A stretch of DNA of 64,000 nt from Plasticicumulans acidivorans (GCF_003182095.1 NZ_QGTJ01000001.1:62001-126000); one strand, 5' to 3'; counted from the stretch's first letter, positions 26,106 through 34,687 are shown. The notes: generated by a model not told the origin, from the letters alone. A program made the numbers and translations.

Positions 26106-27386
26106 TCAGGCCGCGGCCGGCGCCACGGCGGGACGGTGGATACGCAGTACCAGCAGCGCCGCGACCAGGCACAGCGCACCGGCGATCATCGTCGCCAGCG
26201 TGTAGGTACCGAGGGTGTTGCGCAGCACGCCGCCCATCAGCGCGGCGAAGGCGGCGCCGAGCTGGTGGCCGGCGACGATCCAGCCGAAGACGATCGGCGC
26301 ATCGGCATGACCGAACACGTCCTGCGTCAGGCGCACGGTCGGCGGCACCGTCGCCACCCAGTCGAGGCCGTAGAACAGCGCGAACACCGGCAGGCCGAGG
26401 AAGTAGCCGAGGCCGAAGGCCGAGGGCAGATAAAGCAGCGCCAGCCCGCGCAGGCCGTAGTACCAGAACAGCAGCACGCGGTTGTTGTAGCGGTCCGACA
26501 GCCAGCCCGACAGCGTCGTGCCGAGCAGGTCGAACAGCCCCATCACCGCCAGCACGCCGGCGCCGCGCACCTCGCTCAGGCCGTAATCGCCACACATGGC
26601 GATGAAATGCGTGCCGATATAGCCGTTGGTGGTGGCACCGCAGATGAAGAAGCTGAAGAACAGCAGCCAGAAGTCGCGGCGCGGCATCGCCCGCTGCAGG
26701 GCGGCGAAAGCCATCTGCAGCGGATTCTGCTGCGACGGAGCGGTTTCCAGCGGCGCATCGTGCGCGGCGCCGTAGGGGTGCAGACCGAGCGTCGCCGGCC
26801 GCTCCGGCAGCAGCAGCAATACCAGCGGAATCACCGCGGCGATCACCACGGCGACGATCAGCACCACCGGCTGCCAGCCATGGCGCTCGACGACGGCGGC
26901 AAGCAGCGGCAGGAACACCAGCTGACCGGTCGCCGTGCTCGCCGTCAGCAGGCCCATGGCGAAGCCGCGGCGCTGCGTGAACCAGCGGTTGACGACCACC
27001 GCACCGAGCGTCATCGCCGTAGCGCCGGTGGCGGTGCCGACGACGAAGCCCCACAGCAGCCACAGCTGCCAGCTCTCGCGCATCAGCGCCGACAGGCCGA
27101 CGCCGCCGGCCAGCAGCAGCAGGGCGCAGAGCACGGTGCGGCGCAGGCCGAAATACTGCATCGCCGCGGCGGCGAACGGCCCCATCAGGCCGAACAGCGC
27201 CAGGTTGATCGACAGCGCCAGAGAAATGCTGGTGCGGCTCCAGCCGAAGGCTTCTTCCAGCGGCACCATCATCACGCTCGGCGTGGCGCGGGTGCCGGCG
27301 GTGATCAGCATGATCAGGAACGTCACGCCGATGACGATCCAGGCGTAATGAAAACGGTGGCCGGCCCAACGGGCGATGGCTTGCAT
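26106..27386 (-). CDS. MFS transporter (monocarboxylate/OFA-like)
   Basis: A 426-residue inner-membrane carrier with about twelve membrane segments in two halves separated by a hydrophilic loop (~residues 190-215). The N-terminal FHYAWIVIGVTFLIMLITAGTRATPSVMMVPLEEAFGWSRTSISLALSINL and the loop-2-like motif PFAAAAMQYFGLRRTV are typical of monocarboxylate or oxalate/formate-type MFS proteins. It forms an operon with the MaoC dehydratase, so an organic-acid substrate catabolised through a CoA thioester is plausible. A TetR gene diverges from it with a perfect palindrome between. Confidence 0.88.
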   Translation of the reverse strand: MQAIARWAGHRFHYAWIVIGVTFLIMLITAGTRATPSVMMVPLEEAFGWSRTSISLALSINLALFGLMGPFAAAAMQYFGLRRTVLCALLLLAGGVGLSALMRESWQLWLLWGFVVGTATGATAMTLGAVVVNRWFTQRRGFAMGLLTASTATGQLVFLPLLAAVVERHGWQPVVLIVAVVIAAVIPLVLLLLPERPATLGLHPYGAAHDAPLETAPSQQNPLQMAFAALQRAMPRRDFWLLFFSFFICGATTNGYIGTHFIAMCGDYGLSEVRGAGVLAVMGLFDLLGTTLSGWLSDRYNNRVLLFWYYGLRGLALLYLPSAFGLGYFLGLPVFALFYGLDWVATVPPTVRLTQDVFGHADAPIVFGWIVAGHQLGAAFAALMGGVLRNTLGTYTLATMIAGALCLVAALLVLRIHRPAVAPAAA

Positions 27387-27441
27387 GCAGGGCTACCTCA
27401 ATGCGTGGCGTCTCGATACGTCGAGTCGGCAAAGTATGCGT

Positions 27442-27455
27442 GTACCGATCGGTAC
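27442..27455. promoter_or_regulatory. TetR operator candidate
   Basis: Perfect 14-bp palindrome GTACCGATCGGTAC between the divergent MFS gene (start 27386) and tetR gene (start 27521). A second GGTAC-containing stretch occurs about 25 bp further at 27481-27485. Length and location suit a TetR dimer site controlling both directions. Confidence 0.6.
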
Positions 27456-27520
27456 GCTGGACAAAAAGTACGAACCAAGCGGTACACTGTCAATCAGCAC
27501 CCGCTTTTCAGGAGCCATGC

Positions 27521-28141
27521 ATGAGCGATGCGAGTGGCCAGCCGGCGCCCTCCGAGCACGACGCGGAACTGCGGCGGCGCATCCTGCGCGCCGCCACCGA
27601 ACTGTTTTACGGCGAGGGTGCGCGGGCTGTCGGCGTCGAGGCGGTGGTACGCCGCGCCGGCGTCAACAAGATGAGCCTGTACCGCCAGTTCGCCTCCAAG
27701 GACGCACTGCTGCTGCACTATCTGGAGCACTGGGAGCGGCGTTTCTGGGGTTTCATCGAGGCCGCCGTGGCGCAGCATCCGCAGGATGCGCGCGCGCGCC
27801 TGCGGCAGATCTTCATCGACATCACCGAGCGCGCCCGCCGCCCCGGCTACCGCGGCTGCCCTTTCGTCAACATCGCCGCCGAATTCGCCGACCCCGCGCA
27901 CCCGACCCGCCAGTTCGTCGCCCGCCACAAGGCCGCACTGCGCGAACGCCTGCAGACGATGGCCAGCGAGGCCGGAGCCCGCGACCCCGCCGCCCTCGCC
28001 GCCGCGCTGGCGCTGCTGATGGAAGGCGCCTACACCGCCAGCCAGACCTATGGCCACGAAAGCGCGCTGCTCGACGCGCTGCCGCCGCTGGCCGGCCAGC
28101 TGATCGACACCGCCTGCAACACGGAAGCACCAGCGCCGTGA
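27521..28141 (+). CDS. TetR family transcriptional regulator
   Basis: A 206-residue TetR regulator. CAGGAG precedes the ATG at 27521. HTH residues ~38-58 read VGVEAVVRRAGVNKMSLYRQF. The C-terminal domain includes RPGYRGCPFVNIAAEFADPAHPTRQFVARHK, a segment common in a TetR subgroup that governs small efflux or catabolic genes. It probably represses the divergent MFS-MaoC operon. The last seven codons fall inside the first unit of the tandem repeat array that begins at 28121, so the 3' end has been involved in the duplication. Confidence 0.88.
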   Translation: MSDASGQPAPSEHDAELRRRILRAATELFYGEGARAVGVEAVVRRAGVNKMSLYRQFASKDALLLHYLEHWERRFWGFIEAAVAQHPQDARARLRQIFIDITERARRPGYRGCPFVNIAAEFADPAHPTRQFVARHKAALRERLQTMASEAGARDPAALAAALALLMEGAYTASQTYGHESALLDALPPLAGQLIDTACNTEAPAP

Positions 28142-28393
28142 GTGGCAACCCTGCAAGCCTCCCGGCCGCAAGCACGCCGACGCCGCACTGACCCGACAGG
28201 CAGACACACGCACCGCACGGCAGCACCAGCGCCGGGAGCGGCGACCCTGCGAGCCTCCCGGCCGCAACACGCCGACGCCGCACTGACCCGACAGGCAGGC
28301 ACACGCACCGCACGGCAGCACCAGCGCCGGGAGCGGCGACCCTGCGAGCCTCCCGGCCGCAGGCACACTGACACCGCACTGAACAAGACAGGC
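28121..28393. repeat. Tandem ~96-bp repeats with one hairpin per unit
   Basis: Units start at 28121, 28217 and 28312 (periods 96 and 95 bp); the third is shorter (~82 bp). Each contains an 8-bp inverted repeat: GCCGTGAG/CTCCCGGC at 28135 and 28159 (one mismatch), GCCGGGAG/CTCCCGGC at 28231 and 28255, and the same at 28326 and 28350. The loops are about 16 nt. Units 1-2 are nearly identical, unit 3 diverges toward its end. The array begins within the last codons of the tetR gene. Not a CRISPR: there are no unique spacers. Confidence 0.8.
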
Positions 28394-28422
28394 ATTCCGA
28401 CAGCCCCGTCTGCCGGAATGCC
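28391..28422. other. Strong hairpin after the repeat array
   Basis: Inverted repeat GGCATTCCG (28391-28399) / CGGAATGCC (28414-28422), with a further CAG/CTG pair inside and a CCCCGT loop. No T-run follows on either strand, so it is not a canonical intrinsic terminator, but it may end tetR transcription together with the repeat hairpins. Confidence 0.5.
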
Positions 28423-28641
28423 GCTGGCGCCCCGGCGCGGTAAACCGCCGGCGGGCGATGTTCAGCATGGCGCCCCTGCGTGCCGCCTTGCGCATGCAAC
28501 CCAGCCATCACTCCGAGCACTGCATAACGGTAACGCGGGCCGGCCAAGCGTGGCGGCGCATCGAACCAAGAGCCGATGCGGCGTTAAGCTGCAGGCCGCT
28601 GCGCCGCTCGGCGCAGCCGTCGAATCCGCCCGGAGTTGCCC
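28423..28641. other. Gene-free stretch before the ZIP transporter
   Basis: Together with the repeats this makes a 500-bp gap without a gene (28142-28641). No convincing coding region, tRNA or known operator was found in this part. It should contain the promoter of the ZIP gene. A GC-rich inverted pair, GCTGCGCCG/CGGCGCAGC around 28599-28617, could form a leader hairpin. Confidence 0.4.
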
Positions 28642-29577
28642 ATGGACATTGCCGATACCTCCGCTGCGCCGGCCGTCGACTGGCCGGCCCTGTGGCGACG
28701 CCACGCCCGCGCCCACCCGCTGACGGCGATCGGCCTCGCCGCCGCGACGCTGGCGATCGTGCTGCTGCTGGTGCAGAGCCTGCTGCACATCGCCAGCGGC
28801 GATGCACCGACCTTTCGCCTGGCGCTGTACGGCGGTGCCGCCGGCTTTGCGGCGACGGCGCTGGGCGCCGCGCCCGGAGTGTTCCTGCGCAGCCTGCCGC
28901 AGCGCGTCGAAGACACGCTGCTCGGCTTTGCCGCCGGCATGATGCTCGCGGCCAGTTCGTTCTCGCTGATCCTGCCCGGCCTCGAAGCCGGCACGCAGAT
29001 CACCGGCCACGCCGCGCTCGGCGCCGGCAGCGTGGTCATCGGCATGGCGCTCGGCGTGCTGCTGATGCTCGGCCTCGACAGTTTCACCCCGCACGCGCAC
29101 GACAGCAGCGGCCCCTGCGGCGCCGGCTGCGAGCGCCTCGGCCGTGTCTGGCTGTTCGTGCTGGCGATCGCGCTGCACAACCTGCCGGAAGGCATGGCGA
29201 TCGGCGTGAGCTTCGCGCAGGGCGATCTGCAGGTCGGCCTGCCGCTGACCACGGCGATCGCGCTGCAGGACATTCCCGAGGGGCTGGCGGTGGCGATGGC
29301 GCTGCGCAGTGCCGGTCTGGCGGCAGGTTCCGCCGCACTGGTCGCCGGCGCCACCGGGCTGCTGGAGCCGGTCGGCGCGCTGCTCGGCATCGGCCTGTCG
29401 AGCGGACTGGCGATCACCTATCCGATCGGACTCGGCCTCGCCGCCGGCGCGATGCTGTTCGTCGTCTCCCATGAAGTCATCCCGGAAACGCATCGCAACG
29501 GCCACCAGACGCCGGCGACGCTCGGCCTGATGGCCGGTTTCGCGGTGATGATGACACTCGACACCACGCTCGGCTGA
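28642..29577 (+). CDS. ZIP family divalent metal transporter
   Basis: A 311-residue inner-membrane protein of the ZIP family (zinc/iron uptake). CGGAG precedes the ATG at 28642. After a first hydrophobic segment there is an eight-helix ZIP core. The helix IV motif HNLPEGMAIGVSFAQGD and the helix V motif QDIPEGLAVAMAL form the metal path; the second motif has Gln where His is more usual. The variable loop HAHDSSGPCGAGCERLG carries His and Cys residues suited to metal capture. Substrate probably Zn2+ or Fe2+; not resolvable by sequence alone. Confidence 0.88.
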   Translation: MDIADTSAAPAVDWPALWRRHARAHPLTAIGLAAATLAIVLLLVQSLLHIASGDAPTFRLALYGGAAGFAATALGAAPGVFLRSLPQRVEDTLLGFAAGMMLAASSFSLILPGLEAGTQITGHAALGAGSVVIGMALGVLLMLGLDSFTPHAHDSSGPCGAGCERLGRVWLFVLAIALHNLPEGMAIGVSFAQGDLQVGLPLTTAIALQDIPEGLAVAMALRSAGLAAGSAALVAGATGLLEPVGALLGIGLSSGLAITYPIGLGLAAGAMLFVVSHEVIPETHRNGHQTPATLGLMAGFAVMMTLDTTLG

Positions 29578-29712
29578 ACAGGCCGCGCATTCACCAGCGC
29601 GCGGGCTGGTCCGAGCAAGCGGCTGGCGCATCCAGCGACGCCCGGCATGCGTAGACCCGGCAACGACGCCATCACGGCCCGTTGCCCTCTGCCGCCACCT
29701 CTGGATGCCGCC

Positions 29713-30102
29713 ATGAAGCTCTGCCGTACGCTGTTTGCCTGTGCCCTGTTCACCACGGCCTTTGCCGCTGCCGCCGGCGAGATTCGCCCGTATACCGAGG
29801 CCGACTTCAGCGCCCTGCGCGGTGCCGGCAAGCCGGTGCTGGTCGATGTCCACGCCAGCTGGTGCCCGACCTGCGCCCAGCAGAAACCGATCATCGAAAG
29901 CCTGTCGCGCGACCCGGCCTTCGCCGAGCTCACCGTGCTGCAGGTTGACTTCGATGCCCAGAAGCCCGTCGTGCGCGCCCTGCGCGCCAGCAGCCAGAGC
30001 ACGCTGATCGCCTACCACGGCGAGCGCGAAGTCGCGCGCAGCGTCGGTGACACCTCGCCCGCCGGCATCCGTGCCCTGCTGGCGAAGACCCTGACCCCCT
30101 GA
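29713..30102 (+). CDS. Periplasmic thioredoxin-family protein
   Basis: A 129-residue thioredoxin-fold protein with a signal peptide (residues ~1-21, cleaved at AAAAG). The active site WCPTC places the redox cysteines at 51 and 54. The end of the domain keeps a short STLIAYHGER strand in place of the usual cis-Pro TPT segment. It is followed 10 bp later by a CcdA-type membrane protein, so the pair should carry electrons from cytoplasmic thioredoxin across the membrane to periplasmic disulfides, as in DsbD-like systems. Confidence 0.87.
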   Translation: MKLCRTLFACALFTTAFAAAAGEIRPYTEADFSALRGAGKPVLVDVHASWCPTCAQQKPIIESLSRDPAFAELTVLQVDFDAQKPVVRALRASSQSTLIAYHGEREVARSVGDTSPAGIRALLAKTLTP

Positions 30103-30112
30103 GGCCACGGCG

Positions 30113-30832
30113 ATGCTCGCGAACTACGGTCTCGGCTTCACCGCCGGCGTGCTCAGCACGCTGTCACCCTGCGTGCTGCCGCTGCTGCCGATCGTGATCG
30201 GCAGCGCGCTGTCGGTGCATCGCCTCGGCGCGCTGGCACTGGCCAGCGGTCTGGCGCTCGCCTTCACCGCCGTCGGCGTGTTCATCGCCGCCGTCGGCTT
30301 CTCGCTCGGCCTCGATGCCGGCGTGCTGCGCGAATTCGGCGCGCTGCTGCTGCTCGTCGTCGGCGCGGTGCTGCTCAGCCGTTCGCTGCAGGCGCGCTTT
30401 GCCCAGGCCACCGCCGGCCTCGGCGATCTCGGCCAGAACTGGCTGGCACGCCTGCGCTTCGGCGGACTCGGCGGTCAGTTCGCGCTCGGTCTGCTGCTCG
30501 GTCTGGTGTGGAGTCCCTGCGTCGGTCCGACGCTCGGCGCGGCGACGCTGCTCGCCAGCCAGTCCGGCCAGCTCGCGCCGGCGGCGCTGCTGATGCTGGT
30601 GTTCGGTATCGGCGCCGCGCTGCCGCTGCTGCTGGTCGGCACGCTTTCCCGGCAGTGGCTCGGGCGTGTGCGCGGCGGGCTGCTCAAAGCCGGCAGCGCC
30701 GGCAAGCGGGCGCTCGGCGCGATCCTCGTGGTCGGCGGCGTGCTGATCCTCAGCGGCCTCGACCGCGCGCTGGAAAGCACCCTGGTCGCCTGGTCACCGG
30801 CCTGGCTGACGACGCTGACCACCCGTTTCTGA
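30113..30832 (+). CDS. ccdA: CcdA/DsbD-type transmembrane electron carrier
   Basis: A 239-residue inner-membrane protein with about six segments. Both redox cysteines of the family are present: LSTLSPCVLPLLPIVIGSAL near residue 20 and GLVWSPCVGPTLGAATLL near residue 135, each in a helix with flanking prolines. It would pass reducing equivalents to the thioredoxin-like protein encoded just upstream. Without cytochrome c maturation genes nearby, the target may be any periplasmic disulfide. The C-terminal end is short and lacks a fused thioredoxin domain. Confidence 0.88.
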   Translation: MLANYGLGFTAGVLSTLSPCVLPLLPIVIGSALSVHRLGALALASGLALAFTAVGVFIAAVGFSLGLDAGVLREFGALLLLVVGAVLLSRSLQARFAQATAGLGDLGQNWLARLRFGGLGGQFALGLLLGLVWSPCVGPTLGAATLLASQSGQLAPAALLMLVFGIGAALPLLLVGTLSRQWLGRVRGGLLKAGSAGKRALGAILVVGGVLILSGLDRALESTLVAWSPAWLTTLTTRF

Positions 30833-31055
30833 AGCGCTTTGCAGCGGCCGGCACTGATCGGCAGAAACGCCATGGCAGCACGCCGCTCCGTCAGGCATCG
30901 AGGCGGCAGACAAAGTGGATTTACGAACGATTCCTGCGCATCTTCCGCTGTGCAACAGGCTCCCGGATAATGATTCGCACCACCCACCACGGGGCCTCAG
31001 GCTTCTCGTCGTGGCCGTGCCACTTCACTTCGCCCAATGTTCGAGGAGCCTGCCC

Positions 31056-31496
31056 ATGAGGATGCTCAGATCATCCCTGTCCACCGTGCTGGCCGTCAGT
31101 CTGCTGGCGAGCTCGCTGCCGCTCAGAGCTGAAGATTCCAACAAGCAGTCGAATTCTGCCGCCACCTCCTGCGAGGATCTGATCGCACAGCAGGTGCGCA
31201 AGCAGTGCCCGAAAAACGCGAGCCGACTGTGCGCGGAGGAAGTCCGCCGCTCGATGCAGAAGGTGTGCTCACCGGAGCAGGCCCAGCAGCCCACCAGCCC
31301 GAAGCCGGCCGAGGTGACGGAAGCGACCGATACCGCGGCCGGTGCCGGTGCGGCGGCGAGCAGCTCGGTCGTGCCCTTCGCCATTGCCGGCGTGATCGCC
31401 GCCGGTCTTGCCATCGCCGCCGGCGCCAATAATGACGACGGCAGCAGTGGCGGCGGCTCGACGCCCACACACGCGGGCGTCGCCAGCAGTCACTGA
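31056..31496 (+). CDS. Small secreted protein of unknown function
   Basis: A 146-residue protein with a signal peptide (residues ~1-25, cleaved after LRA). GAGGAG precedes the ATG at 31056. The mature part has a Cys-containing region (CEDLIAQQVRKQCPKNASRLCAEEVRRSMQKVC, four Cys that could form disulfides), a Pro/Thr/Ala linker, a hydrophobic helix around residues 108-126 (VVPFAIAGVIAAGLAIAAGA) and a Gly/Ser-rich tail. The helix could anchor it to a membrane. No family is recognised. It follows the thioredoxin/CcdA pair, which might act on its disulfides, but this is speculation. Confidence 0.65.
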   Translation: MRMLRSSLSTVLAVSLLASSLPLRAEDSNKQSNSAATSCEDLIAQQVRKQCPKNASRLCAEEVRRSMQKVCSPEQAQQPTSPKPAEVTEATDTAAGAGAAASSSVVPFAIAGVIAAGLAIAAGANNDDGSSGGGSTPTHAGVASSH

Positions 31497-31521
31497 AAAA
31501 CGCGGACAGTCCGTCGCCGCC

Positions 31522-32253
31522 TCAGGCGGCGACGGCGCCGATGAACTGCGCCAGCTCCGGCGTGCGCGGATGCGCCATCAGTTCCTTCGGATCGCCTTCT
31601 TCCCAGACCCGGCCAAGGTGCATGAACACCAGCTTGCTGCCGACGTCGCGGGCAAAGCGCATCTCGTGCGTGACCAGAATCAGCGTCATGCCGTCGGCGG
31701 CGAGGCGTTCGAGCACCTTCAGCACCTCGCCGACCAGCTCCGGGTCGAGTGCCGAGGTGATCTCGTCACACAGCAGCACCGACGGTTGCATCGCCAGCGA
31801 GCGGGCGATGGCGACGCGCTGCTGCTGACCGCCGGAGAGCTGCTCGGGGTAGGCGTCGAATTTGTCCGACAGGCCAACGCGGCCGAGCATCTCGCGGGCG
31901 ATCTCCTCGGCCTCGCGCGCTGACTGCTTCTTCACCACCGTCGGCGCCAGCATGATGTTGCGTCCGACCGTCAGGTGCGGGAACAGATTGAACTGCTGGA
32001 ACACCATGCCAACGTGCTGGCGAAAGCGGCGCAGATCGGTCTTCTGCGGATCGAGCGCCTCACCGTCGACGACGACCCGCCCGGAATCGAAGGTTTCCAG
32101 TCCGTTGATGCAGCGGAGCAGCGTGCTCTTGCCGGAACCGCTGCGGCCGATCAGCGAGACCACCGCGCCGCGCTCCACGCCGAGCGTCACGCCCTTGAGA
32201 ACGTGGTTCTGGCCGTACCATTTTTCGATGTGTTCAAGTTCTACGAGCGGCAT
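31522..32253 (-). CDS. Polar amino acid ABC transporter, ATP-binding protein
   Basis: A 243-residue GlnQ/HisP-type ATPase. Walker A GRSGSGKST, Q-loop GMVFQQFNLFPHLTV, signature [17 protein letters not shown], Walker B VLLCDEITSALD and H-loop VTHEMRFARDV are intact. Last gene of a four-gene operon (binding protein, two permeases, ATPase); its start overlaps the upstream permease by 20 bp. The stop codon lies in the loop of a GC-rich inverted repeat (31511-31535) shared with the convergent gene end. Confidence 0.92.
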   Translation of the reverse strand: MPLVELEHIEKWYGQNHVLKGVTLGVERGAVVSLIGRSGSGKSTLLRCINGLETFDSGRVVVDGEALDPQKTDLRRFRQHVGMVFQQFNLFPHLTVGRNIMLAPTVVKKQSAREAEEIAREMLGRVGLSDKFDAYPEQLSGGQQQRVAIARSLAMQPSVLLCDEITSALDPELVGEVLKVLERLAADGMTLILVTHEMRFARDVGSKLVFMHLGRVWEEGDPKELMAHPRTPELAQFIGAVAA

Positions 32254-32890
32254 GGAGCTTGGCCTCCAGGGAATGGGCGTACAGCGACAGCGGGTAACAG
32301 AGCGCGAAGTACATCAGCGCGACCAGCGAGAACACGGTGAAGGGCTGGAAGGTGGCGTTGTTGAGCATCGTGCCGGCCTTGGTCAGCTCGACGAAGCCGA
32401 TGATCGAGGCCAGCGCCGTGCCTTTGACCACCTGCACCGAAAACCCCACCGTCGGCGGAATCGCGATGCGCAGCGCCTGCGGCAGGATCACGTAGCGCAT
32501 CGCCTCCAGCCACGACAGTCCGAGGCTCGCCGAGGCTTCGCTCTGCCCCTTCGGGATGGCCTCGACGCAGCCGCGCCAGATCTCGGCGAGAAAAGCGCTG
32601 CTCCACAGGGTCAGCGCCAGCGATGCCGCCACCCACGGTGAAACCTCGATGCCGATCAGCGACAGGCCGAAGAAGGCCAGGAACAGCTGCATCAGCAGCG
32701 GCGTGCCCTGGAACAGCTCGATGTAGCCGCGCATCAGCAGGCGCAGCGCCTTGAACTTCGACACGCGCGCCAGCGTCACCAGCAGACCGACGATGGCGCC
32801 GCCGGCGAACGCGATCAGCGACAGCAGCACGGTCCAGCGCGCGGCCAGCAGCAGATTGCGGGTGATGTCCCATAACGTGAATTCAGGCAT
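32234..32890 (-). CDS. Polar amino acid ABC transporter, permease
   Basis: A 218-residue HisM/GlnP-type permease with about five membrane segments. The EAA loop reads EASASLGLSWLEAMRYVILPQALRIAIPP (residues ~130-158), and the N-terminal GTPLLMQLFLAFFGL is a hallmark of the family. It pairs with the permease encoded upstream to form the membrane pore. The C-terminal SLEAKLHAARRT overlaps the ATPase start. Confidence 0.92.
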   Translation of the reverse strand: MPEFTLWDITRNLLLAARWTVLLSLIAFAGGAIVGLLVTLARVSKFKALRLLMRGYIELFQGTPLLMQLFLAFFGLSLIGIEVSPWVAASLALTLWSSAFLAEIWRGCVEAIPKGQSEASASLGLSWLEAMRYVILPQALRIAIPPTVGFSVQVVKGTALASIIGFVELTKAGTMLNNATFQPFTVFSLVALMYFALCYPLSLYAHSLEAKLHAARRT

Positions 32891-32902
32891 GACGGGACTC
32901 CC

Positions 32903-33565
32903 TCAGCGCCGCGCGAACAGCTGGCGGCCGAGCAGGCCGAACACCTGACGCAGGCCGAGCGCCAGCGCCAGGTACAGCAGCGTGGTCACGGCGTACACCT
33001 CGAAGCTGCGGAAATTGCGCGACTGGATGAAGTTCGCGGCGAAGGTCAGTTCCTCGGCCGAGATCTGCGACACCACCGAGGAGCCGAGCATGACGATCAC
33101 GCACTGGCTCGACAGCGCCGGCCAGATCTTGCCCAGCGCCGGGCGGATGATGACGTAGCGAAAGATCTGCACACCGCTCATGCCCAGGCTCTGCCCGGCC
33201 TCGATCTGCCCTTTCGGGATCGCCTGCAGGCCGGCGCGGATGATCTCGGTGGAATAGGCGCCGAGGTTGACGACCATCGCGATCACCGCCGCTTCACCGG
33301 CGCTGAGTTTGACGCCGAGGTTCGGCAGGCCGAAGAAGATGAAGAACAGCTGCACGATGAACGGCGTGTTGCGCACCAGCTCGACGTAGGTACCGACGAC
33401 GCTGCGCAGCAGCCGTCCGCCGTAGCGCCGCGCCGCCGCGCCGGCGATGCCGAGCGCCAGACCGAGCACGGTCGACACCACCGTCAGCTGCACGGTCAGC
33501 CAGACGCCGCGCGCGAACTGGTCGGTATAGGGCAGCAGTTCCTGAAACTGGAACTGATAGCTCAT
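32903..33565 (-). CDS. Polar amino acid ABC transporter, permease
   Basis: A 220-residue HisQ/HisM-family permease. Hallmarks: ELVRNTPFIVQLFFIFFGLP (residues ~62-81), then EIIRAGLQAIPKGQIEAGQSLGMSGVQIFRYVIIRPAL, which contains the EAA loop contacting the ATPase. About five membrane segments. It lies between the binding-protein gene (27 bp gap) and the second permease (12 bp gap), consistent with one transcript. Confidence 0.92.
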   Translation of the reverse strand: MSYQFQFQELLPYTDQFARGVWLTVQLTVVSTVLGLALGIAGAAARRYGGRLLRSVVGTYVELVRNTPFIVQLFFIFFGLPNLGVKLSAGEAAVIAMVVNLGAYSTEIIRAGLQAIPKGQIEAGQSLGMSGVQIFRYVIIRPALGKIWPALSSQCVIVMLGSSVVSQISAEELTFAANFIQSRNFRSFEVYAVTTLLYLALALGLRQVFGLLGRQLFARR

Positions 33566-33592
33566 GACGAAGCCTCCCGGGCCGGCGGCGGA

Positions 33593-34375
33593 TCAGGCGC
33601 CGAGATCCGGCAGCGGCGCCTTGAACCACTTCTGCGACAGCTGCTCCAGCGCGCCGTCCTTCTTCGCGGCCTCGATCAGCGCGTTGACCTTGGCCTGCAG
33701 CGCCGGCTCGCCCTTGTTGAGGCCGATGAAGCACGGCGAGTTCTTGATCTTGAACTGCTCGACCGGCAGCCGCGGCGGGTTCTTGGCAGCGATCGCGGCG
33801 ATGACGACGTTACCGGTGGCGATCAGACCGACCTGCCCGGACAGGTAGGCCGAGATCGTGGTGTTGTTGTCCTCGAAGCGCTTGAGCTCGGCCGAGGCCG
33901 GGGCGATTTTCGACAGTTCGAGGTCTTCGACCGAGCCGCGGGTGATGCCGACGGTCTTGCCGGCCAGATCCTCGGCCTTGCCGACGCCGGCCTCCTGCGG
34001 GCCGAACACCGCGAGGAAGAACGGCGCATAGGCGATCGAGAAATCGATGGTCTTCTCGCGCTCGGCGTTCTTGCCGAGGCTGGAGATCACCAGATCGACC
34101 TTCTTGGTCTGCAGGTAAGGAATGCGGTTGGCACTGGTCACCGGCACCAGCTCGACCTTGACGCCGAGCCCCTTAGCCAGCAGGCGGGCGACATCGATGT
34201 CATAACCCTGCGGCTGCAGATCGAGGCCGACCGAACCGAAAGGCGGAAAATCCTGCGGCACGGCGACCTTGAGAACGCCGGCGGCCTGAATGTCGGCGAG
34301 CGCGTCGGCGTGGGCCGCCTGGCTGGAGGCGATGGCGAGGCAGGCGGTGGCGAGCAGGGTCTGCAGCAGCTTCAT
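33593..34375 (-). CDS. Polar amino acid ABC transporter, binding protein
   Basis: A 260-residue periplasmic binding protein (SBP family 3) with a signal peptide ending at AAHA (residue 23). The mature start ADIQAAGVLKVAVPQDFPPFG, the GYDIDVARLLAKGLGVKVELVPV segment and DLVISSLGKNAEREKTIDFSIAY are typical of amino-acid binders of the cystine/glutamine/arginine group. The ligand is not specified by visible residues. First gene of the minus-strand import operon and divergent from a FadR/GntR regulator across a region with nested palindromes. Confidence 0.9.
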   Translation of the reverse strand: MKLLQTLLATACLAIASSQAAHADALADIQAAGVLKVAVPQDFPPFGSVGLDLQPQGYDIDVARLLAKGLGVKVELVPVTSANRIPYLQTKKVDLVISSLGKNAEREKTIDFSIAYAPFFLAVFGPQEAGVGKAEDLAGKTVGITRGSVEDLELSKIAPASAELKRFEDNNTTISAYLSGQVGLIATGNVVIAAIAAKNPPRLPVEQFKIKNSPCFIGLNKGEPALQAKVNALIEAAKKDGALEQLSQKWFKAPLPDLGA

Positions 34376-34687
34376 GATGCGGTTTCTCCAATATCTGAAC
34401 GGGCGAAGGCGGCGCCGCGCCGCCTCGTCGTCAGCTCCATCGCATCAGCCGTGCCAACCACCAGCCAAACGGCGTGAAGTCAGCAATAGCGCGCAACTGT
34501 TCATACCAGTCAGACCAGACAACATGAAAAAAACGTCATGCTTCATGCAAAACGCACCAAAACCGGGCCCTGTGATATTGCATTGGTGCAATCTGGATTA
34601 TTCGAAAAATCGAATGATTGCAGGCGTATAAACGTACTCGTAAGCTGAACACCAGCGCGTTTTTGCGCCAACGCCCATCTGACCGGT
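34376..34687. other. Intergenic control region, amino acid importer / GntR regulator
   Basis: A 312-bp gene-free region, AT-richer than its surroundings, between divergent genes. Its regulator-proximal half holds three related palindromes (34577-34622, listed separately). The remainder (34376-34576) shows no confident feature beyond promoter-like AT-rich tracts. Confidence 0.55.
34577..34622. promoter_or_regulatory. Composite palindromic operator for GntR/FadR regulator
   Basis: Three overlapping inverted repeats. (1) ATTGCA-TTGG-TGCAAT at 34577-34592. (2) ATTCGA-AAAA-TCGAAT at 34600-34615. (3) TGCAATC at 34587-34593 paired with GATTGCA at 34616-34622, enclosing the second. The hexamer ATTGCA/TGCAAT therefore occurs three times in 46 bp. 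The site is 66 bp before the GntR start, so it likely serves that protein. Confidence 0.65.

Noticed and set aside
28121-28393. CRISPR array
   Set aside because: Units are ~96 bp with no unique spacers and no cas genes; they are plain tandem duplications.
31511-31535. Terminator between the small secreted protein gene and the amino acid ABC operon
   Set aside because: The stem is strong (CCGTCGCCGCC/GGCGGCGACGG), but no T-run follows directly on either strand, and the stem includes coding bases of the ATPase gene.
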